A stretch of 64,000 bases of DNA from Halolamina sediminis (GCF_001282785.1 NZ_CVUA01000001.1:1922001-1986000); one strand, 5' to 3'; numbered from the stretch's first letter, positions 1 to 9,307 are shown. The notes: generated by a model from the letters alone, not told the origin. Translations and numbers: made by a program.

Positions 1-240
1 GTGGAACACCGCCGTGTGCCCGCGGGTGTCGATCACCTCCGCGTCGACGCGCTCGGCCAGTGCCGCCGCCAGCTCCTCGGTGTCGTCGGTACCGCGGGCC
101 GACCGCAGGAACTTCGCCTTCACCAGTTCCTCGTTGTTCAGCTGGTCGTCGAGTTCGTCGACGACGGCGTCGATCCCCTTCTTCCCCACCCAGACGGTCA
201 CGTCGAGCTCGTGTGCCTGCTTTCGCAGCTCGTCAGACAT
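1..240 (-). CDS. YhbY-type (CRM domain) RNA-binding protein, 3' end cut by window
   Basis: Eighty codons are visible and the gene runs off the left edge, probably only a few residues short of its end. The protein opens MSDELRKQAHELDVTVWVGK and carries the GKKG...VKAKFL pattern of the CRM/YhbY fold, a small domain that binds structured RNA, often in ribosome assembly. It follows the RNase P subunit gene on the same strand after about 50 nt, so the two are probably co-transcribed and both concern RNA processing. Family assignment is fairly secure; the RNA target is unknown. Confidence 0.85.
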   Translation of the reverse strand, partial: MSDELRKQAHELDVTVWVGKKGIDAVVDELDDQLNNEELVKAKFLRSARGTDDTEELAAALAERVDAEVIDTRGHTAVFH

Positions 241-293
241 TGTTATCGGAACGACTCGCCGGGGAAGCTTTGAAGCTTCGATCTGGGGAGCGC

Positions 294-578
294 TCAGTCT
301 CGGTAGGGGTAGCGGGCGATCGCCCCGCAGTCACAGCGCCGGATCACGCGCCCGCGCTGGACCCGCACCCGGACGTTCACGCCCGGGCGCTGGAACACGT
401 CGCAGTCGTCGCAGGTCGAGCGCGCGAACCGCCGGGGGAGCGAGAGGCGGTTGCGTTCGGCGAGCCGCCGGGCCAGCCGCACGTACTCCCGCGAACGGTC
501 GTACTGCCCCGCCGACGCGGCGGCCTCGGCCAGCGCGGCGAGGCGCTCGATCCGCTCCTCGGCGATCCCGGCGCTCAT
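294..578 (-). CDS. rnp4: RNase P protein component 4 (Rpp21/Rpr2 family)
   Basis: The 94-residue protein is a subunit of archaeal RNase P, which removes 5' leaders from pre-tRNA. The N-terminal half is helical (ERIERLAALAEAA; YVRLARRLAERNRL). The C-terminal half is a zinc ribbon: cysteines in STCDDC and, about 30 residues later, RRCDCG, with basic residues between (RVRVQRGRVIRR). Length and cysteine spacing match the family. The ATG at 578 is used. It probably forms a transcription unit with the downstream YhbY-type gene. Confidence 0.9.
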   Translation of the reverse strand: MSAGIAEERIERLAALAEAAASAGQYDRSREYVRLARRLAERNRLSLPRRFARSTCDDCDVFQRPGVNVRVRVQRGRVIRRCDCGAIARYPYRD

Positions 579-705
579 CTCTCGTCAGTACCGAGAGGGC
601 TGTCGGGGTTATCGCTTTCGGGGATCGCTCGGGGAAGTGGCTGTGTCGACGACGGCCGCAGGCCGGAACGTTGATCAATCCGACCTCCGAAGAACGACGA
701 AAGCC

Positions 706-1773
706 GTGCGCGTTCTCGACTACCTCGAACTGGAAGACCGGATCCGCGGCGGGATCGTCACCGCCACCCGCCAGCAGCGCAAGGCGCTCCAGGGGGCGGG
801 CGTCGACGTGGTCGAGTCGCCGTGGGTCGGCGACGGCCCCGTCGACGCGGCGACGTCTCGGCTCACTGGTGGCCGTGCGTTCCGGGAGTACGACGTGGCC
901 CACTGCAACATCGTCGGCCCGGGAAGCGTCGCCGTCGCCCGACACGCCACGCGCAACGACATCCCGCTCGTGCTGCACGCCCACGTTACCGCGGAGGATT
1001 TCGGCGAGTCGTTCCGCTTCACCGACCGGCTCGCGCCCGCGCTGCGGCCGTACCTGCGGTGGTTCTACTCGCAGGCGGATCTGGTGCTCTGCCCCAGTGA
1101 GTACACGAAAGGAGTGCTCCGGGAGTACCCCGTGGTGACCCCGATCGAGCCGGTCACCAACGGCGTCGACGTCGACTCGTTGGAGGGGTTCGAGACGCTG
1201 CGCGAAGAGACCCGCGAGCGGTTCGATCTGGAGGGGATGGTGGTGTTCTGCGTCGGCGAGGTGTTCGAGCGCAAGGGGTTGACGACGTTCTGCGAGGTGG
1301 CGAAGGAGACGGAGTACGACTTCGCGTGGTTCGGCCACTACGAGGAGGGCGCCGCCGCCGGCGAGGCGACGCGCTACTGGACGAACAACCCCCCCGAGAA
1401 CGTCACGTTCACGGGGTGGATGGACGACAAGCGCGCCGCCTTCGGCGCAGGGGACGTGTACCTGTTCCCGACCAAGGACGAGAACCAGGGGATCGCCGCG
1501 CTGGAGGCGATGGCCTGCGGGAAGGCGGTCGTGCTCCGGGACATTCCGGTGTTCGAGGAGTTCTTCACCGACGGCGAGGACTGTCTGAAGTGCGACAGCC
1601 GCGAGGGGTTCGTCGACGCGCTCCGGCGACTCGACGAGAACCCCGACCTGCAGGAGCGACTGGGGGAGAACGCCCGCGAGACTGCCGCCGAGCACTCCCT
1701 CGACCGCGTGGGCGAGCGGTTGGTCGAGCAGTACGAGCGCCTCGTGGGGGAGAGCCATTCCGGAACCCCTTAA
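706..1773 (+). CDS. Glycosyltransferase family 4 (GT-B fold)
   Basis: This 355-residue protein has the layout of retaining GT4 enzymes: an N-terminal acceptor half with a GG loop near residue 16, and a nucleotide-sugar half with FCVGEVFERKG and the E-x7-E motif at about E259/E267 (ENQGIAALE). The stretch HAHVTAEDFGESF plus WFYSQADLVLCPSEYTKG resembles bacterial diacylglycerol glucosyltransferases, so lipid glycosylation is a reasonable guess. Start: GTG at 706 puts VRVLDYLEL at the usual N-terminus; the reading frame is open much further upstream, but that part overlaps rnp4 antisense. A second GT follows 25 nt downstream. Confidence 0.85.
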   Translation: MRVLDYLELEDRIRGGIVTATRQQRKALQGAGVDVVESPWVGDGPVDAATSRLTGGRAFREYDVAHCNIVGPGSVAVARHATRNDIPLVLHAHVTAEDFGESFRFTDRLAPALRPYLRWFYSQADLVLCPSEYTKGVLREYPVVTPIEPVTNGVDVDSLEGFETLREETRERFDLEGMVVFCVGEVFERKGLTTFCEVAKETEYDFAWFGHYEEGAAAGEATRYWTNNPPENVTFTGWMDDKRAAFGAGDVYLFPTKDENQGIAALEAMACGKAVVLRDIPVFEEFFTDGEDCLKCDSREGFVDALRRLDENPDLQERLGENARETAAEHSLDRVGERLVEQYERLVGESHSGTP

Positions 1774-1798
1774 CCGCGCCTCGGACAACCGCTCGCGC

Positions 1799-2908
1799 AT
1801 GGAGTCGGTCGCGGCGTTCACGGACACCTACCTGCCAACGGTCAACGGCGTCACCTACACCGTCCAGAGCTGGCGGGACCGCTGGCGGGAGCGCGGCGGC
1901 CGGATGGAGATTGTCTACCCCGACTCGCCCGACCGAGCGCCCGAGGCGGACGAACATCCGGTTCGGTCGCTGCCGCTGCCGATCTACGCGGGCTACCGGC
2001 TCGGGCTCCCCCGCGTCCCCGACGCCGTCACGGACGTCGACGTCGTCCACGCGCACACGCCGTTCTCGCTGGGGCTCGCCGGGATGCGCCTCGCCCGGAG
2101 CCGCGACCTCCCGCTGGTCGCGACGTACCACACGCCGACCTCTGAGTACGCCAGCTACCTCTCCTCGTGGGGACCGATTCGGAAGCGGACTGCGGCGCTG
2201 AGCCGGCGCTACGAGTCGTGGTTCCTGAATCGGGCCGACGCCGTGATCGTCCCCTCGGCGGCGACCGGCGAGTACGTCGCCACGGAGCTCGGGGTCGACG
2301 ACCCGCAGGTCGTCCCCAACGGCGTCGACACCGAGCGCTTTCGTCCCGTCGACTCGGCGGCGTTCCGCGAGCGCCACGGCCTCCCCGACGATCGGACGCT
2401 CGTCGGTTACACGGGGCGGCACGGCCACGAGAAGTCGCTCCCGGCGATCCTCGCCGCCTGCGACCGCCTCGATCGGGACGTGACGGTGGTGTTCGGCGGC
2501 GACGGTCCGGCCCGGACGAAACTGGAAGAGGCTGCCCGGAAGCGGGACGTCGACGCGCGGTTCCTGGGCTTTCTGGATCGCGACGAGCTGCCGGCGTTCT
2601 ACGCCGGCCTCGACGCGTTTCTGTTCCCCAGCCCGGTCGAGACGCAGGGGCTGGTCGCCCTGGAGGCGTTCGCCTGCGGGACGCCCGTCGTCGGCGTCGA
2701 CAGCGGCGCCCTCTCGGACACCGTCGACGACGGCGGGACGGGGTATCACTTCGAGCCGGGCGATATCGACGGGTTCGCGGCCGCGATCGAGCGCACGCTC
2801 GACGAACGCGTACGCCTGCGGGAGAACTGTCTCGACCGCCGGGCGTCGATCAGCGTCGAACACGCGGTGGATCGGCTCGCGGAGATCTACGCCGCGGTCC
2901 GGGAGTGA
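1799..2908 (+). CDS. Glycosyltransferase family 4, second of a pair
   Basis: The 369-residue protein begins MESVAAFTDTYLPTVNGVTY, the characteristic opening of GT4 enzymes related to PimB and diacylglycerol glucosyltransferases. It has VVHAHTPFSLG, YHTP, VVPNGVDTERF, GRHGHEKSL, and E-x7-E at about residues 281-289 (ETQGLVALE). Lying 25 nt behind another GT4 gene, it probably acts in sequence with it, for instance adding the first or second sugar of a polar glycolipid. That pathway role is inferred from similarity and pairing only. Confidence 0.85.
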   Translation: MESVAAFTDTYLPTVNGVTYTVQSWRDRWRERGGRMEIVYPDSPDRAPEADEHPVRSLPLPIYAGYRLGLPRVPDAVTDVDVVHAHTPFSLGLAGMRLARSRDLPLVATYHTPTSEYASYLSSWGPIRKRTAALSRRYESWFLNRADAVIVPSAATGEYVATELGVDDPQVVPNGVDTERFRPVDSAAFRERHGLPDDRTLVGYTGRHGHEKSLPAILAACDRLDRDVTVVFGGDGPARTKLEEAARKRDVDARFLGFLDRDELPAFYAGLDAFLFPSPVETQGLVALEAFACGTPVVGVDSGALSDTVDDGGTGYHFEPGDIDGFAAAIERTLDERVRLRENCLDRRASISVEHAVDRLAEIYAAVRE

Positions 2909-2959
2909 GCGGTTCGGCGAATCACGGCGCTTAAATTCGGGCCGGCGGAACGAACCACT

Positions 2960-3166
2960 ATGAGCTTCGAGAAAGGCGACACGGTCGTTCTTCACGACGA
3001 ACACAGCGAGTTCGACGGCGAGGAGGGGGAGATCACGCAGGTGATGGAGACGATGTTCGGCGACCCCAACTACACGATCGTCTTCGAGGACGGGCAGGAG
3101 GCCGGGATTCCGGAGGACCAGCTCGAACTGGTCGCGGAAGCCGGCGACGAGGACCCCGAAGAGTAA
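2960..3166 (+). CDS. Small acidic SH3-like/KOW-like protein
   Basis: The 68-residue protein (MSFEKGDTVVLHDEHSEFDG...) has the beta-rich pattern of a small SH3/KOW-like barrel: KGDTVV, EGEITQV, YTIVFEDGQEAGIPEDQLE. No catalytic residues are visible. The ATG lies about 50 nt after the glycosyltransferase stop, and a short AT-rich stretch (CTTAAATTC, near 2930) could be its own TATA element. It may bind nucleic acid or protein, but this cannot be decided here. Confidence 0.75.
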   Translation: MSFEKGDTVVLHDEHSEFDGEEGEITQVMETMFGDPNYTIVFEDGQEAGIPEDQLELVAEAGDEDPEE

Positions 3167-3226
3167 ACCGATCGCGTCCTTCTCCGTCGAGGAAGCCTTT
3201 TGCGCGCTGCACCCCTACCGACAGGC

Positions 3227-3670
3227 ATGCCCAGCGTCCCGTTTCACTACGTCGACCTGCGGACCTTCTGCTACGCGACGGAGGACGAGAAACGCGTCGA
3301 GCAGGCGCTCCGACAGTTCCTCCCCGAGGAGTACGAGATCGAGCGCGAGGTCAACCGCGGCCACCACGGCGACCGGATCGTGGTGTTCTCCGCCCGTGTC
3401 GACAACGCCGACGACGTGCGCTACGTGCTCCGCCAGCTGAGCGACCTGTCTGACATCGAGAACGTGATCGGCGAACTCGACGAGCGCGTCGACGAGAACT
3501 GCGCCTTTTTCCTCCGGCTGGACAAGCAGGACGCGTTCAAAGGGGAGGTCGAACGCGGCCCGGGGATCACCCTGCGTGCGAAGGTCGAAGCCTACCCCGC
3601 GAAACAGCCCGCGGCCGTCGAGAACGCCCGCGAAGCGCTGGAGAGCGCCCGGGAACACACCGAAGCTTGA
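3227..3670 (+). CDS. RNA-binding protein, COG1325-type (exosome-associated family)
   Basis: The 147-residue protein (MPSVPFHYVDLRTFCYATED) matches a conserved archaeal family described as RNA-binding or exosome-related, with the conserved core EREVNRGHHGDRIVVFSARV followed by FFLRLDKQDAF. The frame is open nine codons upstream of ATG 3227, but the conserved region starts there. The tail (ENAREALESAREHTEA) is a short helix. A role in RNA turnover or rRNA handling is known only by family association. Confidence 0.8.
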   Translation: MPSVPFHYVDLRTFCYATEDEKRVEQALRQFLPEEYEIEREVNRGHHGDRIVVFSARVDNADDVRYVLRQLSDLSDIENVIGELDERVDENCAFFLRLDKQDAFKGEVERGPGITLRAKVEAYPAKQPAAVENAREALESAREHTEA

Positions 3671-3682
3671 GTCCCGGTCCGT

Positions 3683-4246
3683 TCAGTCGTTCTTCCACTT
3701 GATGCTGCAGCCACGCGAGGGGCGATCCTCGATATCGACTTCCTCCCCGGCGAGCACCGCGTCGATCGCGTCCCGGATGTAGAACTCCGAGGGCTCCTCG
3801 TCGGGGTTGAGCGCGTCGTCGAGGCGGCCGTGGTACGCGAGCGTCCACGAGTCGGCTTCCTTTCTGAACAGGAACGGGTCGGGTGTACAGACCGCGCCGT
3901 AGGCGTCGGCGGCTTCCTGACGCTCGTCCCGGAGGTAGGCGTCGTAGTCGATCTCGCCGGACTCGACGTACGCCTGCATCTCCTCGAAGCTGTCCTGGGG
4001 GTACTCCTCGGCGTCGTTGGGGTTGATGCCGACGATCGCGGCGTCCTCGTACTCGTCGGCGAGCTCGTTCAGCAGGTCGAACTTCGCCTGTGCGTACGGG
4101 CAGTGGTTGCAAGTGAACACGAGCAGCAGCGCGTCGCTGTCGGCGAACGTCTCCAGCGTGTACGTCTCGCCGTCGACGCCCTCCAGCGAGAACTCGGGCG
4201 CCTCGTCGCCGCGTGCCAGTTCGGACTCGGACTCTTTCGCGACCAT
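3683..4246 (-). CDS. Thioredoxin-fold redox protein (AhpC/TSA-like)
   Basis: The 187-residue protein has the redoxin pattern: GDEAPEFSLEGVDGETYTLETF, then LLLVFTCNHCPYAQAK with a CNHC active site following the first strand, then GINPND and VCTPDPFLF with the cis-proline region. The C-terminus GCSIKWKND is typical of cytosolic 'thioredoxin family' members with CxHC motifs. ATG 4246 starts the domain; an in-frame ATG at 4291 would add a poor 15-residue extension. It converges with the upstream RNA-binding gene. The substrate is unknown. Confidence 0.85.
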   Translation of the reverse strand: MVAKESESELARGDEAPEFSLEGVDGETYTLETFADSDALLLVFTCNHCPYAQAKFDLLNELADEYEDAAIVGINPNDAEEYPQDSFEEMQAYVESGEIDYDAYLRDERQEAADAYGAVCTPDPFLFRKEADSWTLAYHGRLDDALNPDEEPSEFYIRDAIDAVLAGEEVDIEDRPSRGCSIKWKND

Positions 4247-4292
4247 AGGTCCGGGTTCGCTCGCCGATCGGAAGCCGGTTTCGCCCGCCACG

Positions 4293-5459
4293 TCAGGCCA
4301 CGTTCCGCTCGTGGAGGAGCTCCCCCCTCTCGAAGCGGTCGCTGCCGAGCTCCGAGACGTCGACCGTCGACGCCTCGCCGTCGAGAAGTAGCTCCGCGAC
4401 GACCTGTCCGGTCGCAGGCGCGTGCTGGAACCCGTGGCCCGAGAACCCGACCGCCTGTACGAACCCGGGGCGCGACTCCTCGACGATCGGGTGGTGGTCG
4501 GGCGTGACCGCGTACAGCCCGGCCCAGCCGCGCTTCAGTCGGGTGCCGTCGCCGAAGTAGTCACAGTACACCGCGGCGCGCTCGACCGTCTCGGCGGCCC
4601 ACCCCACGTCGTAGGACGCAGAGAACGAGTCCGGATCGGGCGTCTCCGGCTCGTCGTCGAAGTAGCCGCCGACGATCGCGGCGCCGTCGCGTTCCGGCCG
4701 GAAGTGCGAGCTCGTCTCTAAGTCGATCGTGAGCGGGTCGTCCTCCGGCACCGAGCGCTCCGGATCGACGACGAGCGCCTGCCGGCGCTGTGGCTCGACC
4801 GGAATCTCGATACCCGCCATCGCGGCGAGTTCGGCGGCCCACGGCCCCGTCGCGTTGATCACGGCGTCTGCGTCGATGGTGCCGTCGCTCGGCGCGCCGT
4901 CGCCTGCCACGTCGACGCCGACGACACGCCCGTCAGCCAGTCGTACGTCGGTGACGGCCGTCCCGGTCCGCACGTCGACCCCGCGCTCGCGGGCCGCGTC
5001 GGCGAACCCCTGCAGCGCGAGATAAGGATCCGCGAAGCCGTCGTGGGGGTTGTACGTCGCGGCCGTGACCGCGTCGGGGTCGACGCCCGCACAGTAGTCG
5101 GTGACCGCGTCGGGGGTCAGGAGCTCCGTCTCGGCGCCGCGCTCGCGCTGGAGATCGGCCTGCCGCTCCAGCCCCTGCGCGGTCTCCTCGGTCCGCGCGA
5201 GCAGCAGGTAGCCCGCCTGTCGGAACGCGATGTCCACGCCGAAACGGTCCTCGAACGCCTCCCACACCGGCCGGCTGGCCAGCGAGAGGTCGACGTTGAC
5301 CGCCGTCGAGAACTGACACCGGATCCCGCCCAGCGCTCGCGAGGTGCTCCCGTCACCGAGGCTGCCCCGCTCACAGAGCACCACCGTCGCGCCGCGGTCG
5401 GCCAGCGCGACCGCGCTCGACAGCCCCACGATCCCGCCGCCGACGACAACGACTCGCAT
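4293..5459 (-). CDS. FAD-dependent oxidoreductase, DAO family
   Basis: The 388-residue protein begins with the FAD-binding GGGIVGLSSA motif and VLCERG at the end of the second strand, as in glycine/sarcosine oxidases and D-amino-acid dehydrogenases. STSRALGGIRCQFS and the C-terminal HHPIVEE...VGFSGHGFQHAPATGQ are family hallmarks. It probably oxidises a secondary or D-amino acid and passes electrons to oxygen or a carrier. It is divergent from an ornithine cyclodeaminase-like gene about 210 nt away, which suggests related amino or imino acid catabolism. Exact substrate unknown. Confidence 0.88.
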   Translation of the reverse strand: MRVVVVGGGIVGLSSAVALADRGATVVLCERGSLGDGSTSRALGGIRCQFSTAVNVDLSLASRPVWEAFEDRFGVDIAFRQAGYLLLARTEETAQGLERQADLQRERGAETELLTPDAVTDYCAGVDPDAVTAATYNPHDGFADPYLALQGFADAARERGVDVRTGTAVTDVRLADGRVVGVDVAGDGAPSDGTIDADAVINATGPWAAELAAMAGIEIPVEPQRRQALVVDPERSVPEDDPLTIDLETSSHFRPERDGAAIVGGYFDDEPETPDPDSFSASYDVGWAAETVERAAVYCDYFGDGTRLKRGWAGLYAVTPDHHPIVEESRPGFVQAVGFSGHGFQHAPATGQVVAELLLDGEASTVDVSELGSDRFERGELLHERNVA

Positions 5460-5671
5460 ACGACCCCTCGGCGTGGTGTGGGCAAAACCGTTGTGCCGGC
5501 CCCATCACGGGTGGCGAACAGACGACGCGTGGCTGGCTCACGGGGGGCGCGTCGTGCTCCCGCCTCGACTCCCCCGTGGTTGGTCTCAGTACCGGGTCGG
5601 TGGGCGTGGTCCCGTCATCGCCCTTGAACGCTCGGCCAAGAGCTATCTTCGCGGGGGTGGATGTGGGCCGT

Positions 5672-6640
5672 ATGCGCGTGCTCTCCGACGACGACGTGGC
5701 GGAGCTGCTCGACCTCGACGAGCTGCTGCCGGCGATCGAACGGGCGTTCCGCAAGCAGGGCCGCGGCGAGGTCGAGCGCCCCGACCGACCGCATTTCCCG
5801 GTCGGCACGGGGATCGAGGGGGACGAACCGCTGGGAACGGGGCTGACGATGCCGGCGTACATCCACGGCGACGACCACTACGCCACGAAGCTCGCGAGCG
5901 TTCACGAGGGGAACGCCGAGCGCGGGCTGCCGACTGTGCAGGCCCAGATCGCCGTCACCGACGCCCGGACGGGCGAGCCGACCGCGCTGCTCGCAGGGAC
6001 CCGGATCACGAACGCCCGGACGGGCTGTATCGGTGGACTGGCGGCCGACCGGCTCGCAGTCGGCGACGGGCCGGTGACGCTCGGAATCGTCGGCGCCGGG
6101 ACGCAGGCACGCTGGCAGGCTCGCGCGATCGCGGCCGCGCGGAGCGTCGACTCGGTTCGGGTCTACTCGCCGAGTGATTCGCGGGCGGCGTGTGCGGCCG
6201 ACCTGCGAGCCGAGGGGATCGACGCCGCGGCGGTCGACTCGGCGGGGGCGGCGGTGGCGGACGCCGACGTGGTCGTGACGGCGACGACCGCGACCGAGCC
6301 GGTGTTTCCGGGCGACGCGCTCGCGCCCGGGACGCTGGTCGTCGCTGTCGGCGCCTACACCACCGAGATGCGCGAACTCGACGCGACGGCGGTCTCGCGG
6401 GCGGCGCGGCTGTTCGCGGACGTGCCGGCAGAAGCGGCCGAGACCGGCGACTTCCCGGACCACGACGGGTCCGCGTTCACGCCGCTGTCGGCGGTGTTCG
6501 AGGGGGAGGCCGGGCGGGAGTCGGCGACGGAGATACTCGTCGTCGCGTCGGTCGGGTCGGCGGTGCTCGACGCCGCGGCGGCGACAGCGCTCGTCGAGCG
6601 GGCGCAGACGGAGAACGTCGGCACAGAAGTCGGGCTCTGA
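5672..6640 (+). CDS. Ornithine cyclodeaminase / mu-crystallin family protein
   Basis: The 322-residue protein is a NAD(P)-dependent enzyme of the OCD/alanine dehydrogenase/imine reductase family. Visible are the N-terminal dimerisation region, KLASVHEGNAERGLPTVQAQ, the TRITNARTG motif, and the Rossmann GIVGAGTQARWQARAI. ATG 5672 gives the expected start (MRVLSDDDVAELL). It could be ornithine cyclodeaminase, archaeal alanine dehydrogenase or a ketimine reductase; sequence alone does not separate these. The divergent DAO-family neighbour would fit imine reduction or oxidation. Confidence 0.87.
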   Translation: MRVLSDDDVAELLDLDELLPAIERAFRKQGRGEVERPDRPHFPVGTGIEGDEPLGTGLTMPAYIHGDDHYATKLASVHEGNAERGLPTVQAQIAVTDARTGEPTALLAGTRITNARTGCIGGLAADRLAVGDGPVTLGIVGAGTQARWQARAIAAARSVDSVRVYSPSDSRAACAADLRAEGIDAAAVDSAGAAVADADVVVTATTATEPVFPGDALAPGTLVVAVGAYTTEMRELDATAVSRAARLFADVPAEAAETGDFPDHDGSAFTPLSAVFEGEAGRESATEILVVASVGSAVLDAAAATALVERAQTENVGTEVGL

Positions 6641-6641
6641 G

Positions 6642-7295
6642 CTACTCTTGGACGCCGCCGAACGGGTCGTCTTCGGTGTCGTCGGCGAACGGCTCGCTCC
6701 CCTCCACGTCGTCGAAGGGATCGTCCACGTCCTCGAACTCGCGAAACAGCGACTCGAACTCCCCGCTCTCGCTCATCTCGTCGATCGTGGTGTCGAGCTC
6801 CTCGCGGAGCTGCTGCAGCCGGTCGGTGAGCTGCTGGTACTCCTCGTTCTCGGCGAGTTCGGCGTCGGTCTTCTCGGCCTCGAGCAGCGCCTTCTTCGAG
6901 GAGAGCGAGAACAGCTCTTGGACGCCGGTGTCGTACGTGCTGCGGCGCTCCAGGTCGCCGACGGTCTCGAGCAGCTCCTCGCGCGCGACGGGCTTGACGA
7001 GGTAGTCGTCGAACCCCATCCCGAGCACGTCGAAGTCGGGCTCGACCGCGGTCACCATCGCGACCTGGCAGTCGATCCCGCGCTCCTGGATCGCGTCGAG
7101 CACCTCGTCGCCGGAGAGGCCGGGCATGCGCCGGTCGAGCAGCACGATGTCGACCCCGCTATCGAGGTTCTCGAGGGCCTCACGGCCGCCGTAGGCGGTT
7201 CGGACGCGGTAGTCGCTGCCGAGCCACGCGGCGTAGAGGTCTGCCAGATCTGACTCGTCCTCGACCACGAGTACGAGAGGGCGATCGTCACTCAT
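6642..7295 (-). CDS. HalX-domain response regulator
   Basis: The 217-residue protein has a receiver domain with the acidic pocket EDE (residues 12-14), phosphoacceptor D54 in VLLDRRMPG, and the KPVAREEL lysine loop. A helical HalX domain follows (about 130-190: ALLEAEKTDAELAENEEYQQL), which is found only in haloarchaea. The last 30 residues are an acidic, Phe/Asp-rich tail (DPFDDVEG, DPFGG). There is no DNA-binding domain and no adjacent kinase, so it is an orphan. An AT-rich box near 7340-7350 could be its promoter. Confidence 0.9.
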   Translation of the reverse strand: MSDDRPLVLVVEDESDLADLYAAWLGSDYRVRTAYGGREALENLDSGVDIVLLDRRMPGLSGDEVLDAIQERGIDCQVAMVTAVEPDFDVLGMGFDDYLVKPVAREELLETVGDLERRSTYDTGVQELFSLSSKKALLEAEKTDAELAENEEYQQLTDRLQQLREELDTTIDEMSESGEFESLFREFEDVDDPFDDVEGSEPFADDTEDDPFGGVQE

Positions 7296-7391
7296 CTGAT
7301 ATGGAGCGCTTAGCTCTGGCGGAGAAGGGGCGTCCGGCTATATCAAAATACCCCTTCCGGCCTTCGTTGTAGCTCCGACCACCGAACGGGG

Positions 7392-8879
7392 TTACTCGTT
7401 CGGGCTGTAGTTGGGCGCCTCGTCGGTGATCATCACGTCGTGGGGGTGGCCCTCGGTCTGCCCGGCCGAGGAGACCCGGATGAACTCCGAGCGCTCCTTG
7501 AACTCGGGGATCGACTCGGCGCCGACGTACCCCATCCCGGACTGCATCCCGCCGACGAGCTGGTGGAGCTCGGAGGCCAGCGTCCCCGTGTAGGGGGTCG
7601 CCGCCTCCACGCCCTCGGGAACGTACTCCTCGTCGTTCTCCTCTTTGAGGTAGCGCTCGCCGCCGCCGGACTGCATCGCGCCGACGCTGCCCATTCCGCG
7701 GTACTGCTTGTACTTCTTCCCGTTCATGGTGATCACGCGGCCGGGTGCCTCGTCCGTCCCGGCGAAGTAGGAGCCGAGCATCACCGCGTCGGCGCCGGCG
7801 GCGATCGCCTTGATCGCGTCGCCGGAGTAGCGGATCCCCCCGTCGGCGATCACGGGTACGTCGTGCTCGCTGGCCACGTCGGCCACCTCGGCGACGGCGG
7901 TAATCTGGGGCATCCCCGCGCCGGAGACGACCCGCGTCGTACAGATGCTGCCCGGGCCGATGCCGACCTTGATCCCGTCGGCGAAGTCGACGCAGGCCTC
8001 CGCGGCCTCCCGGGTCCCGACGTTGCCGACGACCACGTCGGCGTCGACGGTCTCGGTGATGGCTCTCGCCGAGTCGAGGACGTTGAGGTTGTGCGCGTGG
8101 GCACAGTCGATGAACAGCACGTCGGCGCCGGCCTCGTCGGCGGCGATCGCGCGCTCGTCCTCGAAGGGGCCGACAGCGGCGCCGACGCGCAGGCGGCCGT
8201 CCTCGTCGCGGGCCGCGTTCTCGTTCTCGCGGCGCGCGAGGATCCCCTGCATCGTCACGAGCCCGACCAGTCGGTCCTCGTCGTCGACGATGGGGACGCG
8301 CTCGATCTTGTGGTCGTACATGAGTTCGAGCGCGTCACGGGCGCTCACGTCCTCGCCGGCAGTGATGACCTCGTCGGTCATCGCCTCTCGAACGGTGTCG
8401 CTTTCGCCGACTTCGAGGTACGGGCGGATGTCGGTGCCGGAGATGATCCCCAGCACGGTGTCGTCCTCGTCGACGACCGGCGCGCCCGAGACGCCCTCGT
8501 GCTCCATCATCTCGTCGACGTCGTCGACGGTCTGCTCGGGCGCGGCGGTGACGACGTTCTCCCGCCGGATCACCAGCTCGTCGGCGCGTTTGACCTGTGC
8601 GATCTGGGCCTCCATCTCCGGGGCGTCCATGTTGCGGTGGAGCACGCCCAGCCCGCCCTCGCGGGCCATCCCGATAGCCATCCCGGCCTCGGTGACGGTG
8701 TCCATCGCCGCCGAGAGGACGGGAATCTGGAGCTCGACGTTCCGCGAGACGCGCGTGGACACGTCTGCGGCGTCGGGCTCGACACGACTCTCCATCGGCC
8801 GCAGGAGCACGTCGTCGAACGTCAGCGCCTCCGGCACTCGCAGCTTCTCTGAGAAGGGTTCGGACCCGTTACTCGCCAT
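7392..8879 (-). CDS. guaB: IMP dehydrogenase
   Basis: This enzyme oxidises IMP to XMP with NAD+, the committed step of GMP synthesis. The 495-residue protein has the TIM barrel ([12 protein letters not shown]), two CBS domains at about residues 100-220, the catalytic cysteine near residue 315 in [17 protein letters not shown], and the flap region GMGSVGAM. Full length. ATG 8879 is supported by a TATA-like box centred about 26 nt upstream, which predicts a leaderless mRNA starting at this ATG. Confidence 0.97.
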   Translation of the reverse strand: MASNGSEPFSEKLRVPEALTFDDVLLRPMESRVEPDAADVSTRVSRNVELQIPVLSAAMDTVTEAGMAIGMAREGGLGVLHRNMDAPEMEAQIAQVKRADELVIRRENVVTAAPEQTVDDVDEMMEHEGVSGAPVVDEDDTVLGIISGTDIRPYLEVGESDTVREAMTDEVITAGEDVSARDALELMYDHKIERVPIVDDEDRLVGLVTMQGILARRENENAARDEDGRLRVGAAVGPFEDERAIAADEAGADVLFIDCAHAHNLNVLDSARAITETVDADVVVGNVGTREAAEACVDFADGIKVGIGPGSICTTRVVSGAGMPQITAVAEVADVASEHDVPVIADGGIRYSGDAIKAIAAGADAVMLGSYFAGTDEAPGRVITMNGKKYKQYRGMGSVGAMQSGGGERYLKEENDEEYVPEGVEAATPYTGTLASELHQLVGGMQSGMGYVGAESIPEFKERSEFIRVSSAGQTEGHPHDVMITDEAPNYSPNE

Positions 8880-8900
8880 GTTGTCGGTGGTGAGTCTCGG

Positions 8901-8910
8901 CCCAAAAGCG
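8901..8910 (-). promoter_or_regulatory. TATA-like element of guaB
   Basis: On the minus strand this reads CGCTTTTGGG. Its centre is about 26 nt before the guaB ATG, the spacing expected for a haloarchaeal leaderless promoter. Confidence 0.55.
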
Positions 8911-9085
8911 TTCCGAGTCACGGAACTGTGTGGCGCTCGTCCACACACATACAACCGTGGCCGCACCGATCTGACGATGCCACCAACGTATCTTCAGTTC
9001 TATCCCTATTTCGCCATGAGTTCTTCGACTAACGTCCAGTTTCGCTGACGATCCGGCCGTGTTCATGGGGCCCACTCTCACACAA
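8911..9085. other. Intergenic stretch between guaB and the 9.1 kb unit
   Basis: Together with the promoters on both sides this gap covers about 240 nt. It holds only a tiny ATG ORF ([10 protein letters not shown], about 9016) with no supporting signal, and a GTGTGG/CCACAC inverted pair near 8930-8947. Nothing recognisable as a gene. Confidence 0.5.
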
Positions 9086-9095
9086 CGTTTATCGC
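9086..9095 (+). promoter_or_regulatory. TATA-like element before the small ORF at 9117
   Basis: The sequence ACGTTTATCG has its centre 27 nt before ATG 9117. It would place the transcription start on that ATG. Confidence 0.5.
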
Positions 9096-9116
9096 CCTAT
9101 CCGCGGAAGTAAGGGT

Positions 9117-9305
9117 ATGGACGTCGACCGTCTCGCTACGTCGTGCATCGTCGGCCAGCCGAACGTCAGTGCCGCCGACTCGCTCAAACCGACGTGGCGA
9201 ACAGTACGACGTTTCCTCCCGAAATTTACAGGATTCGCGTTCGGCCGCGGCTATCCGGAGTCGGGAGCATACCACCGTTTGGCCACGGGTGAGGCCGCCA
9301 GCTAG
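9117..9305 (+). CDS. Possible small leaderless ORF ahead of the DUF5794-like gene
   Basis: A 62-codon ORF (MDVDRLATSCIVGQPNVSAA...) begins exactly where a TATA-like box predicts transcription to start, and its TAG stop ends 2 nt before the GTG of the next gene. I recognise no family. Its composition (basic, few acidic residues) is unlike a typical haloarchaeal protein, so this may instead be a 190-nt untranslated leader. If translated, it would be placed for translational coupling with the downstream membrane protein. Confidence 0.35.
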   Translation: MDVDRLATSCIVGQPNVSAADSLKPTWRTVRRFLPKFTGFAFGRGYPESGAYHRLATGEAAS

Positions 9306-9307
9306 TC

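Noticed and set aside
331-1827. Long antisense open frame over the first glycosyltransferase gene
   Set aside because: Coding signal (acidic composition, family motifs) is on the opposite strand; long shadow frames are expected at this GC content.
7440-8852. 470-codon open frame antisense to guaB
   Set aside because: It is the complement of a fully recognisable enzyme and has no family motif.
9016-9048. Ten-codon ATG ORF ([10 protein letters not shown])
   Set aside because: No promoter at the right distance and too short to judge.
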